DNA of 64,000 bases from Vibrio hannami (GTDB taxonomy: Bacteria; Pseudomonadota; Gammaproteobacteria; Enterobacterales; Vibrionaceae). Below the pieces are notes generated by a model. It was not told where the DNA came from. It saw nothing but the letters and a program-made list of their open reading frames with translations, and made no database searches. The translations under genes and the position numbers were made by a program. Shown piece after piece: positions 54,239 to 63,850 of the stretch (the stretch's first letter is position 1; the number at the start of each line of letters is the position of its first letter). The DNA is taken from assembly GCF_029589055.1 (NCBI RefSeq), contig NZ_JARQZP010000007.1, positions 372,001 to 436,000 of the forward strand. Direction: 5' to 3'.

Positions 54239-55705
54239 ATGGAAACAATAATCCAGTTAGCTGTTTTTTTCGGGCTAACAGCGTTGGTAGGTTATCTTAC
54301 CTACAAAAAATGTGCGGAAGCCGGTCCGCGTGGTGAGGGTGCAAAAGATTACTTCCTTGCGGGCGGTGGTCTATCCTGGGTATTTATTGCAGGTTCTATT
54401 ACTCTGACTAACTTAAGTACTGACCAGTTGGTTGGTATGAACGGTAACCAGATGGCGCTACTGGCTCTATGGGAATTGTGTGGCTTTATTGGCCTGTTGA
54501 TTCTGGCGAAAGTTTTTGTACCTATTTACTACAAATACAACTGTACAACGACGACAGAGTTACTAGAACGCCGCTACAACAATAAGCATATTCGTGCAAC
54601 GGTAGGTACCCTCTTTTTACTAGGTAACATTTTCATCTACCTGCCTGCGATGCTATACGGTGGTGCGCTGTTTATGCAGTCTATGTTTAACGTAGAAATT
54701 GGTCTGATGCCACTTGCTATTATGTTCGCCGTTGTTGGTTCTGCTTATGCGATCTTTGGTGGTCTGCGTGCGGTAGCGGTATCTGATACCTTCTCAGGTG
54801 TTGGTCTGCTTGCGATGGCACTGTTAATCGTATTCCTTGCTCTGAATGCTATCGATTTTGATTTCTCTGGTATCCCTCAAGAGCGTCTGACTCTGATTGG
54901 TGGCCCTGATTCACCGATTCCATGGCCAACACTACTGACTGGTATGCTATTTATCCAGATTTACTACTGGAGTACTAACCAGACAATCACTCAGCGTGCA
55001 ATGGCTGCAGAAACAGTTAAAGAAGCTCAGAAGGGTGTACTTGCAGCAGCGTGTATCCGTATCCTGATTGTACCTGCAATCGTAATCATTCCGGGTATCG
55101 TTTCTTACAAACTGTACGGTGATATTGGCGATGCAGCATATGGTCGTATCGTTGGTGAGTTGCTTCCAAGTTGGCTATCAGGTGCGTTTGCAGCGGTAAT
55201 GGCAGCAGCGGTACTAACAAGCTTTAACTCGGTACTTAACTCTTCAGCTGCTCTGTACGTGTGTGACATCCACCAGAAGTACTTTAACGAAGAGCCAAAC
55301 GTTAAGCGCCTGAACAACATTGTGTCACTAAGCTTTGTTGTAATCGCACTGCTACTTGTACCTGCATTTGCAACAGCGGACAGCTTGATTAACCTGCTTC
55401 AACAGCTGAATGGTCTGTTAAGTATGCCTATCCTGTCAGCATTTATCACAGGTCTGCTATTTAAGAATGTTCGTGCTGAGTCGGTAATCCTGTCGGTGGT
55501 ATTTGGTACTTCGCTATACGGTTACTTCACATTTGGCAGTGCGCCATTTGGCCTTCACTACATCCACTTGATGGCAGTAACTCTGATTGCGTGTGTGGTA
55601 TTCGCTCTTGTGACTAACAAAGTGGTATTTAAGCAGAATGCGAAGTTTGTAGGCTTCAAACGTGGTCAGGATGATGAGCTAGAAACGGCTACGGAAACAA
55701 ATTAA
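54239..55705 (+). CDS. Sodium/solute symporter (SSS family, sugar-type)
   Basis: A 488-residue transporter with about 13–14 hydrophobic segments. It resembles the Vibrio sodium/galactose symporter and YidK: DYFLAGGGLSWVFIAGS, NLSTDQLVGMNG, AIFGGLRAVAVSD, YYWSTNQTITQRAMAA and EAQKGVLAAA. The upstream LacI-type operators also point to a sugar or sugar-like substrate, exact identity unknown. GAGGAAAG precedes the ATG. Monocistronic with its own terminator. Confidence 0.88.
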   Translation: METIIQLAVFFGLTALVGYLTYKKCAEAGPRGEGAKDYFLAGGGLSWVFIAGSITLTNLSTDQLVGMNGNQMALLALWELCGFIGLLILAKVFVPIYYKYNCTTTTELLERRYNNKHIRATVGTLFLLGNIFIYLPAMLYGGALFMQSMFNVEIGLMPLAIMFAVVGSAYAIFGGLRAVAVSDTFSGVGLLAMALLIVFLALNAIDFDFSGIPQERLTLIGGPDSPIPWPTLLTGMLFIQIYYWSTNQTITQRAMAAETVKEAQKGVLAAACIRILIVPAIVIIPGIVSYKLYGDIGDAAYGRIVGELLPSWLSGAFAAVMAAAVLTSFNSVLNSSAALYVCDIHQKYFNEEPNVKRLNNIVSLSFVVIALLLVPAFATADSLINLLQQLNGLLSMPILSAFITGLLFKNVRAESVILSVVFGTSLYGYFTFGSAPFGLHYIHLMAVTLIACVVFALVTNKVVFKQNAKFVGFKRGQDDELETATETN

Positions 55706-55737
55706 GAGTAAGTAGTAGTAACTACTAAAGCCCCATT

Positions 55738-55766
55738 GGCCTCTCTTTTATAGCGAGGCCTTTTTT
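55738..55766 (+). terminator. Terminator of the symporter gene
   Basis: GGCCTC pairs with GAGGCC around an 11-base loop and is followed by TTTTTT. Confidence 0.88.
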
Positions 55767-55786
55767 ATTTTCTAGCTGTTGAAATG

Positions 55787-56383
55787 TTAACTAATTTCAT
55801 CCAAAGAGAGCTCAAAGCTAGGAGCAAAAGTCTCGAGAAAATAGATCATCTCGGGGGTCTCGCGTTCTTTCAACATATCTTTCAGGCGTTTCTGAGCCTG
55901 AACAAATTCATGGTTTCCTGCTGATAACTCTTCTAGGCACTTTAAATAAGCACATATGGTATCTGCTTGTTTTACGATCGCTTTATCTACTGGGTCTACA
56001 CTTTCTGAAACAAGAAATGGTTCAAAATCCTCTCTGAACTCCTCTGGCAACATAGACAACAGGCGTTGTTCTGCTGCAGATTCAATCTTCTTATACTCTT
56101 TTGCGATATCTGGGTTGAAATACTTGACTGGAGTGGGCAAATCCCCCGTAAGAACTTCACTGGTATCGTGATACATACCGTAAATAGCGATTCTTTCTGG
56201 ATTGACGTTACCACCAAACTTTTTGTTTTTAATCACCGCTAAAGCGTGTGCAACAAAAGCGACCTGCAGGCTGTGCTCAGATATGTTTTCCTTGGAGACC
56301 AGGCGCATAAGTGGCCAGCGATGAATAAGTTTCATCCTGGCAAGGTGTGCAAAGAAGTGGCTTTTATTATTTGAGTCAGACAT
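55787..56383 (-). CDS. yfbR: 5'-deoxynucleotidase YfbR
   Basis: An HD-domain 5'-nucleotidase of 198 residues specific for deoxyribonucleoside monophosphates. Motifs: [34 protein letters not shown] (His), [21 protein letters not shown] (His-Asp) and [17 protein letters not shown] (Asp). ATG 56383 (MSDSNN) is used; four more in-frame codons lie upstream. It follows alaA in the same direction, with a repeat-rich gap; yfbR and alaA are also neighbours in E. coli. Confidence 0.94.
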   Translation of the reverse strand: MSDSNNKSHFFAHLARMKLIHRWPLMRLVSKENISEHSLQVAFVAHALAVIKNKKFGGNVNPERIAIYGMYHDTSEVLTGDLPTPVKYFNPDIAKEYKKIESAAEQRLLSMLPEEFREDFEPFLVSESVDPVDKAIVKQADTICAYLKCLEELSAGNHEFVQAQKRLKDMLKERETPEMIYFLETFAPSFELSLDEIS

Positions 56384-56405
56384 TACAACTTCCATATTAG
56401 AGTCG

Positions 56406-56457
56406 GTTAGTCATTCCGGACGAGCCTGAGCGAGTGTCCGGAACCTAAGCGACTAAC
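56406..56457. repeat. Dispersed palindromic repeat, unit 1
   Basis: A nested palindrome: outer GTTAGTC/GACTAAC and inner TTCCGGAC/GTCCGGAA, with a CGAGCCTGAGCGA loop. Such elements are widespread between genes in vibrios. Located between alaA and yfbR. Confidence 0.7.
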
Positions 56458-56476
56458 TTTGCTGTAATGCCTTTAG

Positions 56477-56511
56477 ATTCCGTAATGCGCTCGTTCCTCG
56501 CTATACGGAAT
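56477..56511. repeat. Dispersed palindromic repeat, unit 2
   Basis: ATTCCGTA/TACGGAAT around GCGCTCGTTCCTCGC, next to unit 1. The two share the ATTCCG arms and the GAGC/GCTC loop theme. Confidence 0.7.
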
Positions 56512-56549
56512 GACGGGCTTTACTTATGAAGTTTTCATCATAAGCAAAT

Positions 56550-57764
56550 TTATTGTTGATAGGTAGATAAAAAACGTTCGAATCTACCAATAGCCGCTTC
56601 CAGATCTTCTACGTGCGGCAGAGTAACTATCCTGAAATGGTCTGGCTTAGGCCAGTTAAACCCGGAGCCCTGAACCAACAGCACTTTTTCTTGTACTAAG
56701 AAATCGAGAACCATTTTCTGGTCATCTTTAATGTTGTACATCTTAGTGTCGATTTTAGGGAACAGGTACATGGCACCTTTAGGTTTCACGCAAGTAATTC
56801 CCGGAACCTGAGTGATTAACTCATAAGCCTTATCTCTCTGCTCTAACAATCGGCCACCAGGAAGAATAAGTTCGTTTATGCTCTGATATCCGCCGAGGGC
56901 TGTCTGAACGGCGTGTTGCATCGGAACATTAGCGCACAGTCGCATGGATGCCAGCATCTCTATCCCGTCGATATACCCCTGAGCCAGATGTTTAGGGCCA
57001 GTCAAAAACATCCAGCCACTTCTAAAGCCACATACGCGGTAGGCTTTTGAAAGGCCATTAAATGTCACGATAAGTACGTCGTCAGCAAGCGTCGCAATAG
57101 AGGTGTGAGTAGCGCCGTCGTAGAGCACTTTGTCGTAGATTTCATCGGCAAAAATGATCAGGTTGTGCTGACGTGCTATCTCAAGGACTTCGAGTAAAAA
57201 GTCCCTGCTGTAAACTGCCCCTGTTGGGTTATTTGGGTTAATAAGGACAATACCGCGCGTTTTCTTGGTGATTTTACTCTTGATATCATCCAGATCCGGA
57301 TACCAGTCAGATTCCTCATCACAGATATAGTGAACAGGATTACCGCCAGATAGAGAAACCGAAGCTGTCCACAGGGGATAATCTGGTGCCGGAACCAAAA
57401 GTTCATCACCATTGTTAAGCAACGCCTGCATTGACATCACAATTAACTCAGATACACCGTTACCAATGTATACATCTTCGACATCAAGAGTGCGAATACC
57501 TCTTTTTTGGTAGTGCTGAACGACAGCTTTTCTCGCAGAATAGAGACCTTTAGAGTCTGCGTATCCCTGCGATGTTGGCAGGTTACGGATTACATCAACA
57601 AGGATTTCATCAGGGGCGTCAAAACCAAATGGGGCGGGATTACCAATGTTTAGCTTTAGAATTTTATGTCCTTCTTCTTCCATGCGCTTAGCATGTTTAA
57701 GCACTGGTCCTCTAATGTCATAGCAGACATTATCAAGTTTTGATGACATCCCGATATTTTGCAT
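56550..57764 (-). CDS. alaA: Alanine-synthesising aminotransferase AlaA
   Basis: A PLP enzyme (class I aminotransferase fold, 404 residues) that makes alanine from pyruvate and glutamate. Motifs: LNIGNPAPFGFDAPDE, PDYPLWTASV, INPNNPTGAVY, ADEIYDKVLYDG, the PLP-binding Lys in FNGLSKAYRVCGFRSGW, and FRIVTLPH near the end. Start MQNIGMSSKLDNV at 57764; a second in-frame ATG (57749) is possible. Confidence 0.95.
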   Translation of the reverse strand: MQNIGMSSKLDNVCYDIRGPVLKHAKRMEEEGHKILKLNIGNPAPFGFDAPDEILVDVIRNLPTSQGYADSKGLYSARKAVVQHYQKRGIRTLDVEDVYIGNGVSELIVMSMQALLNNGDELLVPAPDYPLWTASVSLSGGNPVHYICDEESDWYPDLDDIKSKITKKTRGIVLINPNNPTGAVYSRDFLLEVLEIARQHNLIIFADEIYDKVLYDGATHTSIATLADDVLIVTFNGLSKAYRVCGFRSGWMFLTGPKHLAQGYIDGIEMLASMRLCANVPMQHAVQTALGGYQSINELILPGGRLLEQRDKAYELITQVPGITCVKPKGAMYLFPKIDTKMYNIKDDQKMVLDFLVQEKVLLVQGSGFNWPKPDHFRIVTLPHVEDLEAAIGRFERFLSTYQQ

Positions 57765-58052
57765 TGCAACAATCCTTATAATTCTTGTTTTAATTTATTA
57801 AAGTACACTAAAAACCTATTTGATAGAATAAAAATCTGTTGAAAATTAACATGTAGTTTACGTTTTAACCCATTGTCCACTCTAGGGTTGCGATAAATGG
57901 GATTTGAACTGGCTGAACCAGTAAACGAGAGTATACTTAGGGCGCACAAAACCAAGCACTGAACTTGATTTGCGGATAGCCAGCAAATAGAGTATCTCTC
58001 TTATGTGCTTAAAAAAGAATAATCTGTAGATTTGCTCCAATAAGAGGTCGAT

Positions 58053-59348
58053 TTGTCCCAGTTTCATAAAGCGATTGTTGCATTAGCAAAGAAAGTAGAA
58101 GATTGCGAAGCACGGAATTGTCGCCTTTCACAGGATATAGAGGTTGGCGCTGATTTTTCAGCGATAGACTGGTTGGAGGCACAACCGCATTACCCAAGGT
58201 TTTACTGGCAGTCACGAGATACCCGAGAAGAAGTTGTGGCGTTAGGTAAAGTTCATACCTTTACCGAACCTGCTCCTGCATACGCTATTTTGGCTGATGA
58301 CCAGCGTGTATGGGGTGGCAGGGCATACGATAGTCAAGATGACAGAATGCCTTCTTATTTTTTCCTTCCACAGATAGAACTAAGCCGATTTGATCAACGA
58401 TGGTCGATTATCGTCAACATTGGCGATGACACCGCTCCGGTAATAAAGGCGCTTAACCAACTTGCCTCAGACGTTACTAAACTGCCATTAATCAACGCAG
58501 ATATCGATTCGGTGAACCATTTGCCAGAACTGCCGGGATGGACTGATATGGTGAATCGTGCTTTAACCAGCATCGAGCAGGGCGAGTTCAAAAAGGTAGT
58601 GTTGGCAAGGAAAACAGAGTTACTGTTAAACGGTGCGGTATCACCTGCGCAACTTATTAAAGTGAGTAGGGAGCAGAACAGCCATAGCTTCCATTTCCTG
58701 TTTGCTATCGATAAAGAGTCCGCGTTTGTTGGTTCGACCCCTGAACGACTATACAGACGCAATGGAAATGAACTGGAAACTGAAGCGGTTGCCGGAACAA
58801 TTGGCCGAGGCTCAAATGCGCAGAAAGATCTAGAACTAGCTAATTGGCTGGCACAGGATAAGAAAAACCTGCAGGAGAACCAGTACGTAGTTGATGATAT
58901 TGTCGAGCGTTTGACTCCTCACTCGATGGAAATTGATGCTCAGAAAGAGGCTAATTTAATTCGGCTACGCAAGGTTCAGCATCTGAAGAAGGCTATTCAT
59001 GCCGCGCTCAAAATGGGTACCAATGGTGTTCAGCTACTATCTGCACTTCAGCCTACCGCTGCGGTTGCTGGTTTGCCCCGTGAAGACGCGATTGAGTTTA
59101 TCCGTAATATAGAGCCATTCGCCCGAGGGTGGTACAGCGGTTCACTTGGCTTTATCAGCCATCAGAAAGCGGAATTTTGTGTTGCCATCAGAAGTGCGCT
59201 TTTTACTGGTAATAAAGTAGAACTTTATGCCGGAGCGGGTATTGTTCCAGGTTCGAACGCCGATTATGAATGGCAAGAGTTGGACAGAAAAATGTCGACT
59301 CTTTTATCCCTGTTAACTGAAAACCCTTCTATTGAGGTGGCTTCATGA
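58053..59348 (+). CDS. menF: Isochorismate synthase MenF
   Basis: Converts chorismate to isochorismate, the first step to menaquinone. The 431 residues carry the chorismate-binding C-terminal domain: FKKVVLARKTEL, STPERLYRRNGNELETEAVAGTI, LQPTAAVAGLPREDA and YAGAGIVPGSNADYEW. The start appears to be TTG 58053 after AAGAGG. It overlaps menD by four bases (ATGA). First gene of menF-D-H-B-C-E, the same order as E. coli. Confidence 0.95.
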   Translation: MSQFHKAIVALAKKVEDCEARNCRLSQDIEVGADFSAIDWLEAQPHYPRFYWQSRDTREEVVALGKVHTFTEPAPAYAILADDQRVWGGRAYDSQDDRMPSYFFLPQIELSRFDQRWSIIVNIGDDTAPVIKALNQLASDVTKLPLINADIDSVNHLPELPGWTDMVNRALTSIEQGEFKKVVLARKTELLLNGAVSPAQLIKVSREQNSHSFHFLFAIDKESAFVGSTPERLYRRNGNELETEAVAGTIGRGSNAQKDLELANWLAQDKKNLQENQYVVDDIVERLTPHSMEIDAQKEANLIRLRKVQHLKKAIHAALKMGTNGVQLLSALQPTAAVAGLPREDAIEFIRNIEPFARGWYSGSLGFISHQKAEFCVAIRSALFTGNKVELYAGAGIVPGSNADYEWQELDRKMSTLLSLLTENPSIEVAS

Positions 59349-61078
59349 GCCAACCATCAATGATTGACGCTGGCACGCTTCAGGCTGTATTAAATCGAGT
59401 TTGGAGCCAGACAATCCTTGAAGAGCTTACCCGGTTTGGAGTGAAGCACATCTGTATTGCCCCTGGTTCAAGATCAACGCCATTAACACTTGAGGCGCAG
59501 GAAAATTCGAACCTGAAAATACATACGCATTTCGATGAGAGAGGGCTTGGCTTTCTGGCTTTTGGTATTGCGAAAGCGAGTAATGACCCTGTTGCGATTG
59601 TTGTTACCTCGGGTACCGCAGTGGCTAATCTGCTTCCAGCGATTGCTGAATCAGGGCTTACAAAAGAAAAGTTGGTTGTATTAACGGCGGACAGGCCTGC
59701 TGAGTTAATTGACTGCGGAGCTAATCAGGCTATCAATCAATTAGGTATATTCAGTACACATGTTACCGATTCACTCAACCTGCCGAGTCCTACATTACAG
59801 ATCTCCCTTAACTGGCTGCTTAGTAGCATCGACCAGAAGATGTATCTGCAGCAAAAGGCGGGTGGGGCAGTACATATCAATTGCCCTTTTCCAGAGCCAC
59901 TGTACTCAGATGGCAGCAAATCGCTTCTGAATGAATATTCTCAAAGCATCGAGCAATGGTTACAAGGTAAGGCTCCATATATTGAGCAGCATATACAGAC
60001 TACCGATTCCCCTGTAGCTCTAACTGAGCTGACTACACACAAAGGCATTATTGTTGTGGGAAACGTACCACTTCAAGAGAGTCTAAAAGCGAAACGGTTA
60101 GCGGAAGAGTTAGGTTGGCCATTGTTAACCGATCCTCAGTCTGGAGTAACCAGTGATTGGGCTGGTTATGATATCTGGCTACAGAATCAAAAAGCTTCTG
60201 AGCTATTAGCAAGCAGTGACCTCATTATTCAGATTGGAGCCAGGTTGGTATCTAAGCGTCTGGATGCTTTTATTAAAGCTTCAGTGGCAGAGAGGCAAGC
60301 GAAGTATGTACTCGTTACGGATTCAACTCAAAGGCTAAATCCTAACCATCTTCCAGTTGTTCATATTGCCGGAAACGTTGAAACCTGGCTGGATAAGCAG
60401 ATTCAGTCAATGGAGTCACACGCTTCACCGTATAAAGGTTGGGGTGATACGCTGCGCGAGTATTCTAGAAGTGTTGCTCAGTCTCTGATTTTTCCAGCGC
60501 AAATTAGTGAGCTGGAACTGGCTCACAAGTTGAACCTCATTCAGCAAGACTTAAACCTGTTTATCGGTAACAGCCTGATAGTTCGTCTGTTGGATATGGT
60601 TGGAAAAATTGCAGATAAGCAAGTGTTCACTAATCGGGGAGCTTCTGGAATAGATGGCCTTGTAGCAACGGCAGTTGGTACTCAGATAGCGAGTGAGCAA
60701 CCTTTAATGATGCTTATGGGTGATACCTCCCTGTTGTATGATCTGAACTCTCTGGCGTTAGCTGGGAAAAGCAGCCAGCCAATGGTGATAGTTGTAACCA
60801 ATAACGACGGTGGTGCGATTTTCGACTTACTGCCAGTTCCGGAAGAGCAAAAGCAGTCGTTGTATCAAATGCCTCACGGTTATCAGTTTGAGCATGCTGC
60901 GGCTCAATTCGGAATACAGTATGTGCAACCAACATCAATGCCAGCCTTAATTGATTCCGTTGAAGCGCATTTGTCAGCTGGAGAAGGGTGCTTGTTGGTG
61001 GAAGTTCAAACACCACCTGAACAAGCGACGCAAGCCGTGAAAGAGCTGGTGTTGAAAACAAAAGATGTTAGCCACTGA
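59345..61078 (+). CDS. menD: SEPHCHC synthase MenD
   Basis: A thiamine-diphosphate enzyme (577 residues) that joins 2-oxoglutarate to isochorismate. Seen: CIAPGSRSTPLTLEA, HFDERGLGFLAFGIA (with the ThDP-activating Glu region nearby), VVTSGTAVANLLPA, FTNRGASGIDGLVATAVG, and the cofactor block MGDTSLLYDLNSLAL with TNNDGGAIFDLLP. Overlaps menF and menH. Confidence 0.97.
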   Translation: MSQPSMIDAGTLQAVLNRVWSQTILEELTRFGVKHICIAPGSRSTPLTLEAQENSNLKIHTHFDERGLGFLAFGIAKASNDPVAIVVTSGTAVANLLPAIAESGLTKEKLVVLTADRPAELIDCGANQAINQLGIFSTHVTDSLNLPSPTLQISLNWLLSSIDQKMYLQQKAGGAVHINCPFPEPLYSDGSKSLLNEYSQSIEQWLQGKAPYIEQHIQTTDSPVALTELTTHKGIIVVGNVPLQESLKAKRLAEELGWPLLTDPQSGVTSDWAGYDIWLQNQKASELLASSDLIIQIGARLVSKRLDAFIKASVAERQAKYVLVTDSTQRLNPNHLPVVHIAGNVETWLDKQIQSMESHASPYKGWGDTLREYSRSVAQSLIFPAQISELELAHKLNLIQQDLNLFIGNSLIVRLLDMVGKIADKQVFTNRGASGIDGLVATAVGTQIASEQPLMMLMGDTSLLYDLNSLALAGKSSQPMVIVVTNNDGGAIFDLLPVPEEQKQSLYQMPHGYQFEHAAAQFGIQYVQPTSMPALIDSVEAHLSAGEGCLLVEVQTPPEQATQAVKELVLKTKDVSH

Positions 61079-61895
61079 TTTCTATCCATCAAAGAAGCCT
61101 GAGTCAGAAAAGCCAGTATTGGTTTTTCTGCATGGTTTGCTGGGAAGCGGTGATGACTGGAAGGAAGTACTAGACCTACTGGAAGAGTATAATAGGGTAA
61201 CTATCGATCTCCCTGGACATGGTAAGAGCAAAGATATCGGCAGCGTGGGGTTTGATTCTGTTTTAGGCCAGGTGTCCGAAGCGGTCGAAAAGCAACTATT
61301 AAACGCTGGCCTAGATAAAAGTGTACCAGTGGTACTGATTGGATACTCGCTGGGTGCGCGTTTATTGATATATGGATTAGTACATCACAGTTTTGATGAT
61401 TTGAATGTAGATAATGTACTACTGGAAGGTGGTAACTTTGGTTTAAAATCCGATACAGAGAAGCAGCAAAGGCTGGCGAATGATCAACGGTGGGCAAAGC
61501 GTTTTGCGGAAGAAAAAATGGAGCAGGTGCTGAATGACTGGTACTTGCAACCGGTGTTTTCTTCGCTCACTTCAGACCAGAGACAAAACCTGGTTAAAGT
61601 GCGAGCTAAAAATACCGGGAGTAGAATTGCAGAAATCATGCTGTCTACTTCTCTGGCTAAACAGCCGTACTTATTAGATAAACTCAAAAGTATCAATGTT
61701 CCGCTACACTATATCTGTGGCGAGAAAGATAAAAAATTTTTCGAACTTGCTGAGCAAAGCAGGCTATCTTATTCTGCAGTTAAGGGAGCCGGACATAACG
61801 TCCATAAAGAGGCTCCAGAGCCCTTTGCAAAGCTGGTTCGTGATCAATTGGGTGAGGCAACACCCACTATTTTAGAAAGAACAAATTTGGAATAG
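61065..61895 (+). CDS. menH: SHCHC synthase MenH (alpha/beta hydrolase)
   Basis: Removes pyruvate from the MenD product to form SHCHC. The 276 residues carry an alpha/beta-hydrolase fold: FLHGLLGSGDDW (oxyanion region), the nucleophile in IGYSLGARLL, Asp in GEKDKKF, and His in AGHNVHKEA. The ATG at 61065 lies 14 bases inside the end of menD, suggesting translational coupling. Confidence 0.94.
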   Translation: MLATDFYPSKKPESEKPVLVFLHGLLGSGDDWKEVLDLLEEYNRVTIDLPGHGKSKDIGSVGFDSVLGQVSEAVEKQLLNAGLDKSVPVVLIGYSLGARLLIYGLVHHSFDDLNVDNVLLEGGNFGLKSDTEKQQRLANDQRWAKRFAEEKMEQVLNDWYLQPVFSSLTSDQRQNLVKVRAKNTGSRIAEIMLSTSLAKQPYLLDKLKSINVPLHYICGEKDKKFFELAEQSRLSYSAVKGAGHNVHKEAPEPFAKLVRDQLGEATPTILERTNLE

Positions 61896-61898
61896 AAC

Positions 61899-62764
61899 AT
61901 GGCAAAAACAGTTGGAATCACTGAAGAAGAACTCTATGCACCGGTAGCCTGGGAAGATTGTAGCTCTGAATATGAAGATATTCATTTTCACAAATCTGAA
62001 GACGGTATCGCAAAAATTACGATTGCGCGTCCACAGGTTCGAAATGCATTCCGTCCTCAAACCGTAAAAGAGATGATCAAAGCACTGGCAGATGCTCGCT
62101 ATGATGAAAATGTTGGTGTGATCATTCTGACCGGTCTTGGAGAAGATGCATTCTGTTCAGGTGGTGACCAGAAGATTCGTGGCGACTACGGCGGCTATAG
62201 AGATGAAGAAGGTACTCACCACTTAAACGTTCTGGACTTCCAGCGTCAGATCCGCACATGTCCGAAACCAGTCATTGCTTCTGTCGCTGGCTGGGCTGTT
62301 GGTGGTGGTCATGTTCTGCATATGATGTGTGACCTGACTATTGCTGCAGAGAATGCGCAGTTTGGTCAGACTGGCCCTAAAGTTGGTTCGTTTGATGGCG
62401 GCTGGGGGCTTCTTACATGGCTCGTATCGTAGGCCAGAAGAAAGCTCGTGAAATTTGGTTCCTGTGCCGTTTCTACGATGCTCAGGAAGCACTGGATATG
62501 GGGCTTGTAAACACAGTTGTGCCACTGGAAGAACTTGAAAAAGAAACCGTTCGCTGGTGTCGTGAAGTACTTCAGCACAGCCCGATGGCGCTGCGTTGTC
62601 TGAAAGCGGCTCTGAATGCGGACTGTGATGGACAAGCTGGTCTTCAGGAGCTTGCAGGTAATGCAACCATGATGTTCTACATGACAGAAGAGGGACAAGA
62701 AGGTCGTAACTCATTCAATGAGAAGAGAAGACCGGACTTCTCTAAGTTCCCTCGTAACCCATAA
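61899..62764 (+). CDS. menB: 1,4-dihydroxy-2-naphthoyl-CoA synthase MenB, reading frame broken
   Basis: A crotonase-family enzyme that closes the second ring of the naphthoquinone. ATG 61899 begins [18 protein letters not shown]. The crotonase signatures [20 protein letters not shown] and [14 protein letters not shown] are in this frame, up to GSFDGGWG, where it shifts and stops at 62432. The rest ([19 protein letters not shown] ... [13 protein letters not shown]) is in another frame. The break is in GGGGG at 62404–62408; one extra G restores [13 protein letters not shown] and a protein of 288 residues, against 285 in E. coli. Probably a sequencing error in a G run, since all other men genes are intact. 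Confidence 0.9.
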
Positions 62765-62782
62765 TAAAAATTCAGATGTTCA

Positions 62783-62808
62783 CCCCGCTCAGATATATAT
62801 GGGCGGGG
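62783..62808 (+). promoter_or_regulatory. Hairpin between menB and menC
   Basis: CCCCGC pairs with GCGGGG around a 14-base AT-rich loop, without a following U-run. It may act as a message-stabilising stem or weak terminator inside the operon. Confidence 0.45.
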
Positions 62809-62857
62809 AATTAGAGGTTAAAACCTCGCTTGCTTATCAAAAGAAGAGAAATCCCCC

Positions 62858-63847
62858 ATGCGTAATGCCAAGTTATACCGTTACCAGCTTCCAATGGATA
62901 GTGGTGTCGTGCTTCGCGATAAAAAACTGAGCCAGAGAGATGGCTGGATAATTGAGTTATCTGAAGATAATAAAACGGCTTATGGTGAAGTCGCACCCCT
63001 GCCAGGCTTTAGCCGTGAAACCGTCGAGCAAGCCGGTGTTCAGGCTCAGGAGCAGCTAGAACTTTGGGTTGCTAAAAGGCCGATAGATTTTGACGCCTTA
63101 CTCCCCTCTGTCGCTTTTGGTCTGTCGGTAGCGGAATGTGAGTTGAAAGGTGAACTTCCTAAAGAAGGTAACTACTTTAGCGCGCCGCTTTGCTCTGGTG
63201 ATCCAGATGCCTTAATTCCAGCACTTGATGCGCTGCCTACTGAAAAGAAAGTCGCTAAAATCAAAGTTGGGTTGTATGAACCAATTCGTGACGGAATGCT
63301 GGTAAACCTGTTTTTAGAGAGCATTCCAACGCTTTCACTTCGTCTGGATGCTAATCGTGCCTGGACACCAGAGAAAGCACAGAAATTTGCTAAATATATC
63401 AATCCTTCTTATCGCCAGCGTATCGAGTTTCTCGAAGAACCATGCGAAAAACCGGAGCAGAGCTTCGCCTTCGCAATGGACTCAGGAATCGCCATCGCCT
63501 GGGATGAAACGCTACAGAACGCGGTTAAAGAAGCGGACTTTTCTTTAAGCAACCTAACAGGTGCTAAGGTGATTGTTATCAAGCCTACACTCATAGGTTC
63601 GATTGAGCGTTGCAAAGCGCTGGTGGAAGATGCTAAACGTCTGGCTATCAATGTGGTAATTAGCTCAAGTATTGAATCTAGTTTGGGGCTGAATCAATTA
63701 GCCCGGTTGGCAAAATGGCTGACTCCAGATGAGGTTCCGGGTCTTGATACCATCAAGCTATTCGGGCAGCAGTTAGAGGTACCGTGGCCGGATTGTGACT
63801 TGCCTGTAGCCCGACTGCATGATCAACCAGTCGTGTGGCAGAGTTAA
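62858..63847 (+). CDS. menC: o-Succinylbenzoate synthase MenC
   Basis: An enolase-superfamily dehydratase (329 residues) that forms o-succinylbenzoate. Catalytic features: Lys in VAKIKVGLYE, Asp in LRLDANRAW, Glu in FLEEPCEKPE, Asp in IAWDETL, Lys in VIVIKPTLIGS. The start at 62858 gives MRNAKLYRYQLPMDSG. It is 93 bases after menB, with a hairpin between. Confidence 0.95.
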   Translation: MRNAKLYRYQLPMDSGVVLRDKKLSQRDGWIIELSEDNKTAYGEVAPLPGFSRETVEQAGVQAQEQLELWVAKRPIDFDALLPSVAFGLSVAECELKGELPKEGNYFSAPLCSGDPDALIPALDALPTEKKVAKIKVGLYEPIRDGMLVNLFLESIPTLSLRLDANRAWTPEKAQKFAKYINPSYRQRIEFLEEPCEKPEQSFAFAMDSGIAIAWDETLQNAVKEADFSLSNLTGAKVIVIKPTLIGSIERCKALVEDAKRLAINVVISSSIESSLGLNQLARLAKWLTPDEVPGLDTIKLFGQQLEVPWPDCDLPVARLHDQPVVWQS

Positions 63848-63850
63848 TAG

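Noticed and set aside
62417..62764. A separate 115-codon gene after menB
   Set aside because: It is the C-terminal third of MenB in a shifted frame, starting at an internal Met.
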